DNA of 64,000 nucleotides. Source: Streptomyces sp. NBC_01268. Its GTDB lineage: Bacteria; Actinomycetota; Actinomycetes; Streptomycetales; Streptomycetaceae. The stretch lies in assembly GCF_036240795.1 (NCBI RefSeq), contig NZ_CP108454.1, forward strand, positions 6,694,001 through 6,758,000, in the 5' to 3' direction. Positions 8,037-19,741 of the stretch are shown here, piece by piece. Position numbers and translations under genes: made by a program. Within the stretch, counting starts at the first letter, position 1; each line of letters begins with the position of its first letter. A model generated the notes under the pieces. The model was given only the letters and a program-made list of their open reading frames with translations. It was not told where the DNA came from and searched no databases.

Positions 8037-8838
8037 CCACCACCGCCTCCAGGCGCGTGTGCGCCCCCAGCTTCCGCATCGCCGAGCGCAGGTAGCCCTT
8101 CACCGTCTCCGGGCGCAGCCCCAGCCGCTGGGCGGCCGTCGCGTTCGTCGCGCCCGAGGCCACCGCCGCCAGTACGTCCGTCTCACGCGGGGTCAGCAGC
8201 GGTGCGGGCGCGCGCCCCGGGGCGCCCTCGGGGGCGCCGGAGGCCGTCTCCAGGCGGCCGCACACCGCGAGCAGGCGGGCGCGCAGCTCCGGGTCGGCCA
8301 CCTTCGGCGCCAGTTCGCGCAGCTCCCCGTACGCCTGCCGCACCTCCTCCCAAGAGGGGCCGGGGCTCGCCGCCCGCGCGTGCAGCTCCCGCACCTCGTC
8401 CCGTACGGCGAAGGCCTGCTCCACGTCCCGGGCCGCCGCGACCGCCGCGTCGAAGACCCGCTCGCCGATCGGCAGGGCGTCGCGCAGCGCCCCGTACAGC
8501 ACCCCGCGCACCTTGCGGCGTACGACGAGGGGCACCGCGATCACGGAGCGCAGGCCCTCCGCCGAGACGGGGAGGTCGTACTCGTGCGTGATGTGCCGGG
8601 AGGAGGCGTAGTCCGTCACCGCGCACGGCCGCGACAGGGCCAGGCACTTCCCGCCCAGGCCCGAGCCGGTCGAGATCGTCAACCCGCGCAGCGCGGGCGT
8701 CACCGCCCCGTCCAGCTCCGCGATCCGCATCGCGCGCCCGTCGTGCAGCAGGCCCCCGAACACCACCTGGAGACCGGTGGTGCGGCGCAGCCGCAGCAGG
8801 GCGCCGCGCAGTTCCACCGATTCGACGTGCTCGGGCAC
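8008..8838 (-). CDS. GAF-domain LuxR-type transcriptional regulator
   Basis: A 276-residue regulator. Residues about 20-150 form a GAF-like sensor (LQVVFGGLLHDG, STGSGLGGKCLAL, EGLRSVIAVPLVVRRKVRGV). The C-terminus is a LuxR/NarL helix-turn-helix: LTPRETDVLAAVASGATNA then AAQRLGLRPETVKGYLRSAM. No receiver domain is present, so it probably senses a small ligand or redox state. GTG 8838 is chosen because GAAGGAGAG lies 5-8 bp upstream. It is divergent from a pair of acyl-CoA ligase genes, so it is a likely regulator of fatty- or aromatic-acid activation. Its last codons lie in the third unit of the 60-bp repeat. Confidence 0.88.
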   Translation of the reverse strand: MPEHVESVELRGALLRLRRTTGLQVVFGGLLHDGRAMRIAELDGAVTPALRGLTISTGSGLGGKCLALSRPCAVTDYASSRHITHEYDLPVSAEGLRSVIAVPLVVRRKVRGVLYGALRDALPIGERVFDAAVAAARDVEQAFAVRDEVRELHARAASPGPSWEEVRQAYGELRELAPKVADPELRARLLAVCGRLETASGAPEGAPGRAPAPLLTPRETDVLAAVASGATNATAAQRLGLRPETVKGYLRSAMRKLGAHTRLEAVVAARRAGALP

Positions 8839-8982
8839 CGTGCGCTCTCCTTCTGCCCGACCGGACGGACCGGGCCTGTCCCGACCGGCCGGACGGGCCG
8901 GCCGGGCGGTCCCGTCCGCCCGATCCGCGCGGTCACCCCCGAACGGGGGTAGTGAGACCTGGGTCACCGATTACACGATGTC

Positions 8983-8996
8983 CGGGACCGGTCCCG
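8983..8996. promoter_or_regulatory. 14-bp perfect palindrome upstream of the acyl-CoA ligase operon
   Basis: CGGGACCGGTCCCG is a perfect palindrome 16 bp before the ATG at 9012, in the spacer between the divergent LuxR-type gene and the ligase operon. It could be an operator for that regulator or for an unlinked one. With GC-rich DNA such palindromes also arise by chance. Confidence 0.4.
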
Positions 8997-9011
8997 CAAC
9001 GAGGAGGGCAC

Positions 9012-10696
9012 ATGACGGCAGCGAGCGCGACGGACGCGACCCAGGGGTTCCGGGAGGCCCGGGACTTCCTGCTCCGGCACCGTGAGGACTACGAGACGGC
9101 GTACGAGGGTTTCAGCTGGCCCCGGCCCGACCGTTTCAACTGGGCGCTCGAATGGTTCGACGTCATCGCCGCCGGCAACGGACGCACCGCCCTCCACATC
9201 GTCGAGGAGGACGGCACCGAGACCCGGCTGAGCTTCGCGGAGATGTCCGCCCGCTCCAACCAGGTCGCCAACTGGCTGCGCGCCCAGGGTGTCCGCCCCG
9301 GTGACCGGATCATCGTCATGCTCGGCAACCAGGCCGAGCTGTGGGAGACCATGCTCGCCGCGATGAAGCTGCGCGCCGTCGTCATCCCCGCCACCCCGCT
9401 GCTCGGCCCCGCCGACCTGCGCGACCGGGTCGACCGGGGCCGCGCCCGTCACGTGCTGGTCCGCGCCGAGGACACCGCCAAGTTCGACGACGTGCCCGGC
9501 GACTACACCCGGATCGTCGTCGGCGGCGACGGCGTGGGCTGGCTCGGCTACGAGGACGCCTACCGCGAGTCCGCCGACTTCGCCCCGGACGGCGTCACCC
9601 TCGCCGACGACCCGCTCATGCTCTACTTCACCTCCGGCACCACCGCCCGCCCCAAGCTGGTCGAGCAGACCCACATCTCGTACCCCGTCGGGCACCTGGC
9701 GACCATGTACTGGATCGGTCTCCAGCCCGGTGACGTGCACCTCAACATCTCCTCGCCCGGCTGGGCCAAGCACGCCTGGTCCAACCTCTTCGCCCCCTGG
9801 AACGCCGAGGCGACCGTCTTCATCCACAACTACAGCCGCTTCGACCCGGCCCGTCTGATGGCCGAGATGGACCGGCACGGCATCACCAGCTTCTGCGCCC
9901 CGCCCACCGTGTGGCGCATGCTCATCCAGGCCGACCTCGGGCAGCTGGCCACCCCGCCCCGCGAGGTCGTCGCCGCCGGTGAACCGCTCAACCCCGAGGT
10001 CATCGAGACCGTGCGGCGTGCCTGGGGCGTCACCATCCGGGACGGCTTCGGCCAGACCGAGACGGCCGTCCAGGTCTCCAACAGCCCGGGGCAGCGGCTC
10101 AAGGAAGGCTCCATGGGCCGGCCGAGCCCCGGATACGTGGTCACCCTCGTCGACCCGGTCAGCGGGAGCGCCGGCGTCGAGGAGGGCGAGATCTGCCTCG
10201 ACCTCTCCGCCCACCCGGTGGGCCTGATGACCGGCTACCACGGCGACCCGGAGCGCACGGCCGAGGCGATGGCCGGCGGCTACTACCGCACCGGCGACAT
10301 CGGCTCCCGCGACGCCGACGGCTACATCACGTACGTCGGGCGCGCCGACGACGTCTTCAAGGCGAGCGACTACAAGATCTCCCCGTTCGAGCTGGAGAGC
10401 GCGCTCCTGGAGCACGAGGCCGTCGCCGAGGCCGCCGTCGTCCCCGCCCCCGACCCGCTGCGGCTCGCCGTCCCCAAGGCGTACGTCGTCCTCGCGGCGG
10501 GCTGGCAGCCGGACGCCGACACGGCGAAGGCGCTCTTCGCGCACTCCCGCGAGGTCCTCGCGCCCTACAAGCGCATCCGCCGCATCGAGTTCGCCGACCT
10601 GCCCAAGACCGTGTCCGGCAAGATCCGCCGCGTGGAACTGCGCCGGCTGACCGCCGAGGGCCAGGGCGGCACGGAGTACGCCGAGGGGGACCTCGC

Positions 10697-10700
<4 letters not shown>
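9012..10700 (+). CDS. acyl-CoA synthetase (AMP-forming), ACSM-like
   Basis: A 562-residue ANL-superfamily ligase that activates a carboxylic acid to its CoA thioester via an acyl-AMP. Visible are the P-loop-like [19 protein letters not shown], the A5 motif [10 protein letters not shown], the hinge motif [20 protein letters not shown] and the C-terminal [13 protein letters not shown] with the catalytic Lys. N-terminal sequence and length fit the medium-chain/acetyl-CoA synthetase-like group rather than FadD. GGAGGG lies 6 bp before the ATG. It overlaps the second ligase gene by 4 bp, so the two are translationally coupled. The acid substrate is not evident. Confidence 0.9.
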
Positions 10701-12300
<1,600 letters not shown>

Positions 12301-12316
<16 letters not shown>

Positions 12317-12921
12317 CCGGCCTGCTTCTGGGGGCGTGCCTGCTCCCGGAGGCGTGCCTGTCCACCGGGGTGCTCCCCGGGGAGCACCCGCTCCCGGGTC
12401 TGCGGCTCCGCGACCTCGCGGCGCATGCAGACCCGGGGCCAGGCGGCCAGTCCGTGCGCCGCCTCCGCGCGGCTGATCTCCCGCAGGCCCTCGCTGAGCG
12501 CCGGATCGCCCTCCGCCAGACGGCGGAAGCCGAGCCGGGCGTAGTACGGGGCGTTCCACGGGACCTCGGTGAAGGTCGTCAGGGTCAGCGCCGCGAGGCC
12601 CTGCTCCCGGGCGGCCGACGCCAGGTGTTCGATCAGCGCCCGGCCGACGCCGCGCCGGGCGGCGTCCGGGTGGACCGAGACCTGTTCGATGTGGGCGGCG
12701 CCGTCCACGGTGTCGCTCAGCAGGTACCCGACGGGCCGGTCGGCCGCGTCCACCGCGACCCAGGCCCGGCCCGCGCTGCGGTAGCCCTCCAGGACGTCCA
12801 GCGGCAGGGGTTCGTCGTCGGCGATGTCATCCATGCCCAGGGGGCGGAAGGCCTCGCCCGCGGCGCGTTCGATGTCCTGGAGCAGGGGGAGTTCGGCCGG
12901 TGCGGCCGCTCGGATGCGCAT
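12301..12921 (-). CDS. GNAT family N-acetyltransferase
   Basis: A 206-residue acetyltransferase of the GNAT fold that moves an acetyl group from acetyl-CoA to an amine. [20 protein letters not shown] is the usual first strand and helix. [20 protein letters not shown] is the acetyl-CoA pyrophosphate-binding motif A, and [14 protein letters not shown] is the C-terminal motif B. The last 40 residues are a hydrophilic Gln/Arg-rich tail absent from most family members, and their codons overlap the end of the convergent ligase gene. The acceptor substrate cannot be predicted. Confidence 0.88.
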
Positions 12922-12988
12922 ACGTCAGTATGGCCCCGCCGGTGTGAAGAAGGCGTCCACCGGGTGGTACCGGATCGACCGGGTCCCG

Positions 12989-13777
12989 TCAGTCCGGGGC
13001 GCCGCTCGTGCAGGTGGGGCCGTTCTCCGGGTTCCAGCCGCGGCCGGTCGCGTAGCCGTCGCCCCTGTCGCCGCGCCGGCCGAGCAGCCCCCCGTCCCGG
13101 GAGAAGTGCGGCAGGAAGAGCGCCAGGGCGGGGTCGCCGTACAGCGCCACGTACAGCAGGACGTCCTTGCCGTCCGTGACCTCGCGACGGTGCGCGGGCA
13201 GCGGGTGCCGCTCGCGCAGGCCCGCGAGGAGGCGACGGGCGGCCCGCGTGGTCGGCGGCACGCAGAGCAGCAGCGCGGCGGCGGCCACCGGCACGGTGCC
13301 GAGCAGCAGGGCCGGCGCGGTGACCTCCGTGGCGAGCAGCCCCACGCCCACGGTGACCGGCACGCAGGCCAGCAGGGAGCGGGCCGCCCGCAGCCGGCCG
13401 GGAGGGCGGAGCAGGCCGCTTCGCCCGAGCTCCGTGCGCAGCGCGTCGAGCGCCTGGCGGGCCTTCGGCCGCGTGGCCAACACCCGCAGGCCGAGGGAGC
13501 GTTGCAGCGAGCGGTGCACGCCCAGCTGGAGCGGGTCGTGGGTCCGACCGGCCCCGCCGTTGGCGCGAATCGTGCCCCGCCGCCCGGCCGCGACGGCCCC
13601 CCGCTGGTGCAGGGCGACCAGCGCGACGGTGACGGCCGCCCGCGGGCCGCCGCGCAGCAGCGCCAGGGCCTGCGGGGGCAGTTCGGGCCGCCCCCTGCTG
13701 CGGGTACGCAACAGCACGACCGCCAGCGCCAGTTGACCGAAGGTCACTCCGAAGAACCACCACGTCCCCGTCGTCAT
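12989..13777 (-). CDS. TIGR04222-type membrane protein
   Basis: A 262-residue membrane protein with an N-terminal helix (WWFFGVTFGQLALAVVLL), a basic middle, and two adjacent hydrophobic segments (LLACVPVTVGVGLLATEV and LLLGTVPVAAAALLLC). It ends in a Gly-rich soluble stretch that includes LYVALYGDPALALFLP. This layout and the VALYGDPAL block match the actinobacterial TIGR04222 family as I know it; its function is unknown. ATG 13777 is preferred over GTG 13786 because a GGGGGG tract then lies 8 bp upstream. Confidence 0.7.
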   Translation of the reverse strand: MTTGTWWFFGVTFGQLALAVVLLRTRSRGRPELPPQALALLRGGPRAAVTVALVALHQRGAVAAGRRGTIRANGGAGRTHDPLQLGVHRSLQRSLGLRVLATRPKARQALDALRTELGRSGLLRPPGRLRAARSLLACVPVTVGVGLLATEVTAPALLLGTVPVAAAALLLCVPPTTRAARRLLAGLRERHPLPAHRREVTDGKDVLLYVALYGDPALALFLPHFSRDGGLLGRRGDRGDGYATGRGWNPENGPTCTSGAPD

Positions 13778-13856
13778 GGTGTTCACCCCCCGAGGGTGTT
13801 GTTCCCGGAGGAGGGCCTGTCGTCACCCGTGATTGGCCGGAAATGCTAGGGCGTGT

Positions 13857-14993
13857 CTAGGCGGCTCCGGTGTCGACGAGGGTGTCGGCGGGAGCGTTGA
13901 CGGGCTGCGGGGTCCCGGTGAGGTCGAGCACGAAGAGCGGGATGCCCAGGCCCTCGGCGCGCTCGTGGGCCTCGGGGGTGTAGCCCGCGAGGGAGAAGCA
14001 GACGCTGGTCGCCCCGTTGCTCAGCCCGTTCAGCCAGAGGCACTCCACGGCCCGCAGTCCCGTCGGCCGGGTGCTCGGATCCACCTGCGCGACGAGCCCG
14101 GGCCCCCGCAGGTCCACGGCCACCGCCGACCGCTCCTCCGGCTGCACGACGTCCCGGAACCCCAGCCAGCGCAGATACCCGGCGGACGCCGCCACCGCGT
14201 CCCGCGCGGTCCTGATCGTCACGGGCCGGAACGCGGGCCTGACGGGGAGGGCGGGGGCCTGGGCGCCGGGGAGGGTGTGGTGCGGGGGAGAGGGGTGGCG
14301 CTGGGTGAAGCTGGGGTAACCGTCGCGGTCGGTGTCGCCCTCGGCGTCGGGTACGGGGGAGTGGGCGGGAGTCGGGGCCGGGGCCGGTGCGGGAGTGCCG
14401 CTCCGGGCGGCCGGCCGGAGCGCGCCCTCGGGGACGTCGTGGGACCCGGCACCGGCACCGGACCCCGGCGTGGCGGGCGCGGCGGTGTCGTCGGCGGCGG
14501 ACCGGGCGTCGTCGGCGGCGGAGGCGGACCCGCCGAGCGGGCCCCGGTCGCCCGCGCCGTCCGTACCGCCTCTGTCGCCTCTGTCGCCCCTGTCGTATCC
14601 GTCGCCCCCGTCGTACCCGCCGTCCGCACCGCCGGACCGGTCCGCGCCGTCCACCCCGCGGGCGCCGTCCGGCTCGCCCGTTCCGCCGGCACCGTCCGCC
14701 TCGCCCGCTCCGTCCGGCTCCTCCGCGTACCCCGGGCCCCTCACCGGCACCCGCAGCACCGCCCCGCACGCGCACCCCAGCTCCGGGTGCGGCCAGTCGG
14801 AGGGGCGGGCGCAGGCGGGGCAGAGGACGGTGACCCACTCCTCGGACCAGTTGCGGTGCGTCACGGGCCGGGCGGTCGCGCCGTGGATCACCGGGGGCGC
14901 GATCGGGGTGCCGCAGACGCAGGGGAAGGCGGGTGGCGCGTATCTCTGCGTACGGAGGCATTCCGGGCAGCGCACCTGTACCGATTCACCCAC
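13857..14993 (-). CDS. zinc-ribbon protein with degenerate Mrr-like nuclease fold
   Basis: A 378-residue protein I recognise only in part. The first 80 residues hold two four-cysteine units, CPEC (9-12) with CVCG (25-28) and CPAC with CACG, i.e. zinc ribbons. A Gly/Asp/Ala-rich low-complexity linker follows. The last ~110 residues (ARDAVAASAGYLRWLGFRDV, AVDLRGPGLVAQVDP, TSVCFSLAGYTPEAHERA, LGIPLFVLDL) follow the strand order of Mrr/restriction-endonuclease-like domains. The catalytic Q-x-K is Q-V-D here, so cleavage is unlikely. GTG 14993 has GGGGG about 7 bp upstream. It is divergent from gcl. Confidence 0.6.
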   Translation of the reverse strand: MGESVQVRCPECLRTQRYAPPAFPCVCGTPIAPPVIHGATARPVTHRNWSEEWVTVLCPACARPSDWPHPELGCACGAVLRVPVRGPGYAEEPDGAGEADGAGGTGEPDGARGVDGADRSGGADGGYDGGDGYDRGDRGDRGGTDGAGDRGPLGGSASAADDARSAADDTAAPATPGSGAGAGSHDVPEGALRPAARSGTPAPAPAPTPAHSPVPDAEGDTDRDGYPSFTQRHPSPPHHTLPGAQAPALPVRPAFRPVTIRTARDAVAASAGYLRWLGFRDVVQPEERSAVAVDLRGPGLVAQVDPSTRPTGLRAVECLWLNGLSNGATSVCFSLAGYTPEAHERAEGLGIPLFVLDLTGTPQPVNAPADTLVDTGAA

Positions 14994-15090
14994 ACCGAAC
15001 CCCCTCTGCTCGCCCACCCATCGTCCACCAATCCGGCCGCCCGGGGGAGCCACTTCGGCCACCTCGGACGGTCTCCCCGCAGATCGTCTC

Positions 15091-15120
15091 TTGACGCCTC
15101 TCCTCCGGCCCACCTACATT
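15091..15120 (+). promoter_or_regulatory. gcl promoter
   Basis: TTGACG at 15091-15096 and TACATT at 15115-15120 are separated by 18 bp and fit a housekeeping-type -35/-10 pair. The operator pair begins 3 bp after the -10, so it would cover the transcription start. Confidence 0.55.
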
Positions 15121-15122
15121 GC

Positions 15123-15158
15123 TTCCGTATAGCAGAACAGTATTTCCGCATTATGGAA
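15123..15158. promoter_or_regulatory. paired AllR-type operator upstream of gcl
   Basis: Two 15-bp imperfect palindromes, TTCCGTATAGCAGAA (15123-15137) and TTCCGCATTATGGAA (15144-15158), have centres exactly 21 bp apart, two helical turns. The same arrangement occurs at hyi, aceB and allB in this window, next to an IclR-family regulator gene. The position just after the -10 predicts repression. Binding by AllR is inferred. Confidence 0.75.
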
Positions 15159-15228
15159 ACAAGGTGCTGAGGGCCCCCGCCGGAGCCCGGCGCGCTTGTC
15201 TCCTCCTGGCCGAAGCAGGAGCACTCCC

Positions 15229-17016
<1,788 letters not shown>

Positions 17017-17031
17017 CCGCACCAGGCCTGA

Positions 17032-18051
17032 TCAGGGAGTCGTGAGACGGCCCCCGCCCCGACGAGCACCGGGGCGGGGGTCCTCCTGTGCCCGGATGAG
17101 GGTCGCCCCCGCCTCCGTCCAGTCGTACAGCACCGACCGTCCCGCCCTTCGGCGCCGGACGAGCCCGGCGTCCAGCAGCACCTTCAGGTGCCGCCCCACC
17201 GACCCGAGGCCCTGACCGGTCAGCGCCACCAACTGGCTCGTCGACTTGGGGGTCTCGAGCCGTACGAGGACGCCGGCCCGGGCGCCGCCGAGCAGGGCGC
17301 CCAGGGCCTCGGGGACGGTCGGTCCCACCGTGTCGGCCAGGGTGCCGGAGCACGCGTACACGATCGCGGACCGCTCCGCGCCCTCCCACGACACCCAGCC
17401 CTTGGCCGGTGTCACCGGCACGAACAGCAGCCGGCCGCCGTCGATCCATCGCGGCGGATACGCGCGGGGGTTGACCTGGAGGCGACCGTCGCCCAGCCAG
17501 CGCATCTTGCCGGGGCACAGTTCGTCGAGCGCCGCCGCCCAGCCGCCCTGGCCGAGCCGCGCGGTCCTGGCCACCACGTCGGCCTCCAGGACCCGCCGCC
17601 GGCGCGGCCAGTCGGGCAGCACCGTCTCCCGCCACACCCAGTCCAGGACCCCCGCCATCCGGTGCGGCAGGTCGCGCGCCGAGCGCAGCGGGTCCGGGAC
17701 GGGACCACCCACGGACACCTCCAACTGGGGGAGCGCGTCCGCCGGTTCGGCCTGCCGGACGGCCTCGACCTCCTCCTCGAAGGTCTGCTCGCCCTCGCCC
17801 AGCGGCGTCGGCGTCAGGAAGTCGGCGTTCCACGTCCGCCCGAGGGCGGCCCGTACGAGAAGGGCGTCGACCGGCTCGGCCGCGAGGCGGGCCCGGTACG
17901 CCGGGAGGTGGCCGGCCAGCCAGGCGCGCTCGCCCGGGTGGGAGCCGGTCGCGGCGTGCAGGGTCTTCAGCGCGGCGACGGCCTCGGCCAGCGGAGAGAT
18001 GACGAAGCGTCCCGTGGCCAGGGAATCCGTACCGAGCTGCCACCAGCCCAC
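17032..18051 (-). CDS. ArsR-type winged-helix transcriptional regulator
   Basis: A 339-residue regulator with its DNA-binding domain at the C-terminus. Residues ~245-325 read LETPKSTSQLVALTGQGLGS then VGRHLKVLLDAGLVRRRRAG and RSVLYDWTEAG, the ArsR-type helix-turn-helix and wing. The N-terminal 240 residues (LPHRMAGVLDWVWRETVLPDW, GGRLLFVPVTPAKGW) are the extended region seen in actinobacterial ArsR-like proteins of this length, probably a ligand-binding part. GTG 18051 follows GGGGTGG. It is divergent from an MFS transporter, and the spacer holds a perfect inverted repeat, a classic regulator-exporter arrangement. The MFS substrate would be the likely ligand. Confidence 0.85.
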   Translation of the reverse strand: MGWWQLGTDSLATGRFVISPLAEAVAALKTLHAATGSHPGERAWLAGHLPAYRARLAAEPVDALLVRAALGRTWNADFLTPTPLGEGEQTFEEEVEAVRQAEPADALPQLEVSVGGPVPDPLRSARDLPHRMAGVLDWVWRETVLPDWPRRRRVLEADVVARTARLGQGGWAAALDELCPGKMRWLGDGRLQVNPRAYPPRWIDGGRLLFVPVTPAKGWVSWEGAERSAIVYACSGTLADTVGPTVPEALGALLGGARAGVLVRLETPKSTSQLVALTGQGLGSVGRHLKVLLDAGLVRRRRAGRSVLYDWTEAGATLIRAQEDPRPGARRGGGRLTTP

Positions 18052-18068
18052 GTGTCCACCCCGCTCTC

Positions 18069-18088
18069 GTTTCGCACCCGCGCGAAAC
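18069..18088. promoter_or_regulatory. inverted repeat in the regulator/MFS divergent promoter
   Basis: GTTTCGC (18069-18075) and its exact complement GCGAAAC (18082-18088), separated by 6 bp, lie in the 75-bp spacer between the ArsR-type gene and the MFS gene. It is a good candidate binding site for the divergently encoded regulator, controlling both genes. Confidence 0.65.
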
Positions 18089-18126
18089 ACTATCGGGCCG
18101 ACCGGCGCCCCCCGAGACTTCCCGGC

Positions 18127-19353
18127 ATGCCCACGATCCCTCCCGCCCACCGAGAACCGCGCCCCCCGCGCTACCGCGATCTCTTCCGTAGCCCCGAATT
18201 CACTCCGCTCTTCCTCAGCGGCGCCGCCCAGATCGCCGCCCAGACGGTGTCGGGCCTGGGCCTTGCCACCCTCGTCTACCGGGCGACGGGCTCTCCGCTG
18301 CTCTCCGCGCTCGCCATGTTCGGGCCCGCGCTCGCCCAGCTGGTCGGCGCCACGACGCTCCTGTCGGCCGCCGACCGGCTGCCGCCCCGCGCGGCCCTCA
18401 CCGGCGTCTCGCTCGCCTTCGCGGCCGGCACCGCGGCCCAGACGGTCCCCGGGCTGCCCACGGGGGCCGTCTTCGCGATCCTCTTCCTCCAGGGGCTCGT
18501 CGGCTCCCTGGGCGGGGGCGTGCGGTACGGGCTGCTGCGCCAGGTCCTGCCCCCGGACGCGTTCCTGCTGGGGCGCTCCGTCTTCAACATGTCGACCGGC
18601 GTCTGCCAGATCGCCGGGTTCGCCACGGGCGGCCTGCTGCTGGCGCTGCTCGCACCGCGCGGGACCCTGGCGACCGGCGCGGTCCTCCATCTCCTGGCGG
18701 CCCTGGTCGCCGGGCGCGGACTGTCCCGGCGGGCCCCGCGCGTGACCGGGCGGGTCTCGGTCGCGGAGACCTGGCGGACGAACGCCCGGCTCTGGGCCTC
18801 GGGGCCCCGGCGGCGCGTCTACCTGGCCCTCTGGGTGCCCAACGGCCTGATCGTCGGCTGCGAGTCGCTGTTCGTGCCGTACGACCCGGAGCGCGCGGGG
18901 CTGCTGTTCGCCTGTGCCGCGCTCGGGATGCTGGCCGGGGACGTCGCGGTGGGACGGTTCCTGCCGGCGGGGCTCCGGGGCCGGGCGGCCGCGCCGCTCC
19001 AGGCGCTGCTGGCCGCCCCGTACCTGCTGTTCGCCCTCGACCCGGAGCTGCCGTACGCCGTCGCCGCGATCGCGGTGTCGGCCGTCGGCTACGGCGCGAG
19101 CCTGCTCTACCAGGAGCGGCTCATGGCGCTGGTCCCCGAGGAGCTGAGCGGCCACGCGCTGGGACTGCACACCTCCGGGATGCTCGCCCTCCAGGGGGTG
19201 AGCGCGGCCCTCGCCGGCGGGCTGGCCCAACTCACCTCGCCCGCCGCGGCGATGAGCCTGCTGGCGGTGGCCTCGCTGGCGGTCACCCTCGCCCTCGTCC
19301 TCGCCGGGCGGCCCGTCGCCGCGGCCGGGGAGCGGAAGAGGGCCGAGGCCTGA
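18127..19353 (+). CDS. MFS transporter
   Basis: A 408-residue integral membrane protein of the major facilitator superfamily with about ten to twelve hydrophobic helices. It begins with a short hydrophilic tail and the motif FRSPEFTPLFLSGAAQIAAQ, common in actinobacterial drug-efflux-like MFS members. Helices such as LPTGAVFAILFLQGLVGSLG and ALLAAPYLLFALDPELPYAV follow. The start has little ribosome site and may be nearly leaderless. It is transcribed away from an ArsR-type regulator with a shared palindrome, suggesting a ligand-inducible exporter. The substrate is unknown. A perfect 16-bp hairpin starts within its last codons. Confidence 0.85.
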   Translation: MPTIPPAHREPRPPRYRDLFRSPEFTPLFLSGAAQIAAQTVSGLGLATLVYRATGSPLLSALAMFGPALAQLVGATTLLSAADRLPPRAALTGVSLAFAAGTAAQTVPGLPTGAVFAILFLQGLVGSLGGGVRYGLLRQVLPPDAFLLGRSVFNMSTGVCQIAGFATGGLLLALLAPRGTLATGAVLHLLAALVAGRGLSRRAPRVTGRVSVAETWRTNARLWASGPRRRVYLALWVPNGLIVGCESLFVPYDPERAGLLFACAALGMLAGDVAVGRFLPAGLRGRAAAPLQALLAAPYLLFALDPELPYAVAAIAVSAVGYGASLLYQERLMALVPEELSGHALGLHTSGMLALQGVSAALAGGLAQLTSPAAAMSLLAVASLAVTLALVLAGRPVAAAGERKRAEA

Positions 19354-19380
19354 CCCCTGTGCGTGGGTCAGGCCTCGGCC
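19341..19380 (+). terminator. strong hairpin terminator after MFS gene
   Basis: Arms of 16 bp, perfectly complementary (19341-19356 and 19365-19380), with an 8-base loop. The left arm includes the last four codons and the stop of the MFS gene. There is no T-run, as is common in Streptomyces. Confidence 0.8.
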
Positions 19381-19741
19381 TTGGTGCGCGCGGTGCGGGA
19401 CCGTAAACCGCACAGCGCACGTGATGCCCGCCCGACGGTGCGAGGCTGGCGCGACAGGACGTTCGCGCCGCCGGGCGGAGTCTGTGGTCCTCCCCGTGTG
19501 CCGAAGCCCTGCGGGGGAGGGGCGTTGGGACCGCGGCGGCACCGACGGGCGCACCGGCGGTTCCCCTCCCTTCAGGTCAGGAAGGGGGGGCCGGGCGTCC
19601 TTACCACCGCACTGGCTCGGAGCCGCCGCGGTCCTCACGCTGTCCGGTTCACCGACCACCCCTCATCCGGGCCGGTGTCCCGGACCGCGTACGGTGCTGA
19701 CCTCCCGTCAGGCACCGTACGCTGTCTGGGTGTTCGGAGGA
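19381..19741. other. intergenic region between MFS and catalase genes
   Basis: About 360 bp between two convergent genes. I see no gene with a supported family. At the catalase side there is a hairpin with 11-bp arms plus an inner 4-bp stem (19687-19722). The remainder is GC-rich sequence without a recognisable element. Confidence 0.5.
19687..19722 (-). terminator. hairpin terminator after catalase gene
   Basis: GCGTACGGTGC (19687-19697) pairs with GCACCGTACGC (19712-19722); TGAC and GTCA extend the stem inward with one bulged base. It lies 20-55 bp beyond the catalase stop codon. Confidence 0.7.

Noticed and set aside
8952..9011. An N-terminal extension of the first acyl-CoA ligase.
   Set aside because: The extra 20 codons show no homology, and GGAGGG fits the ATG at 9012.
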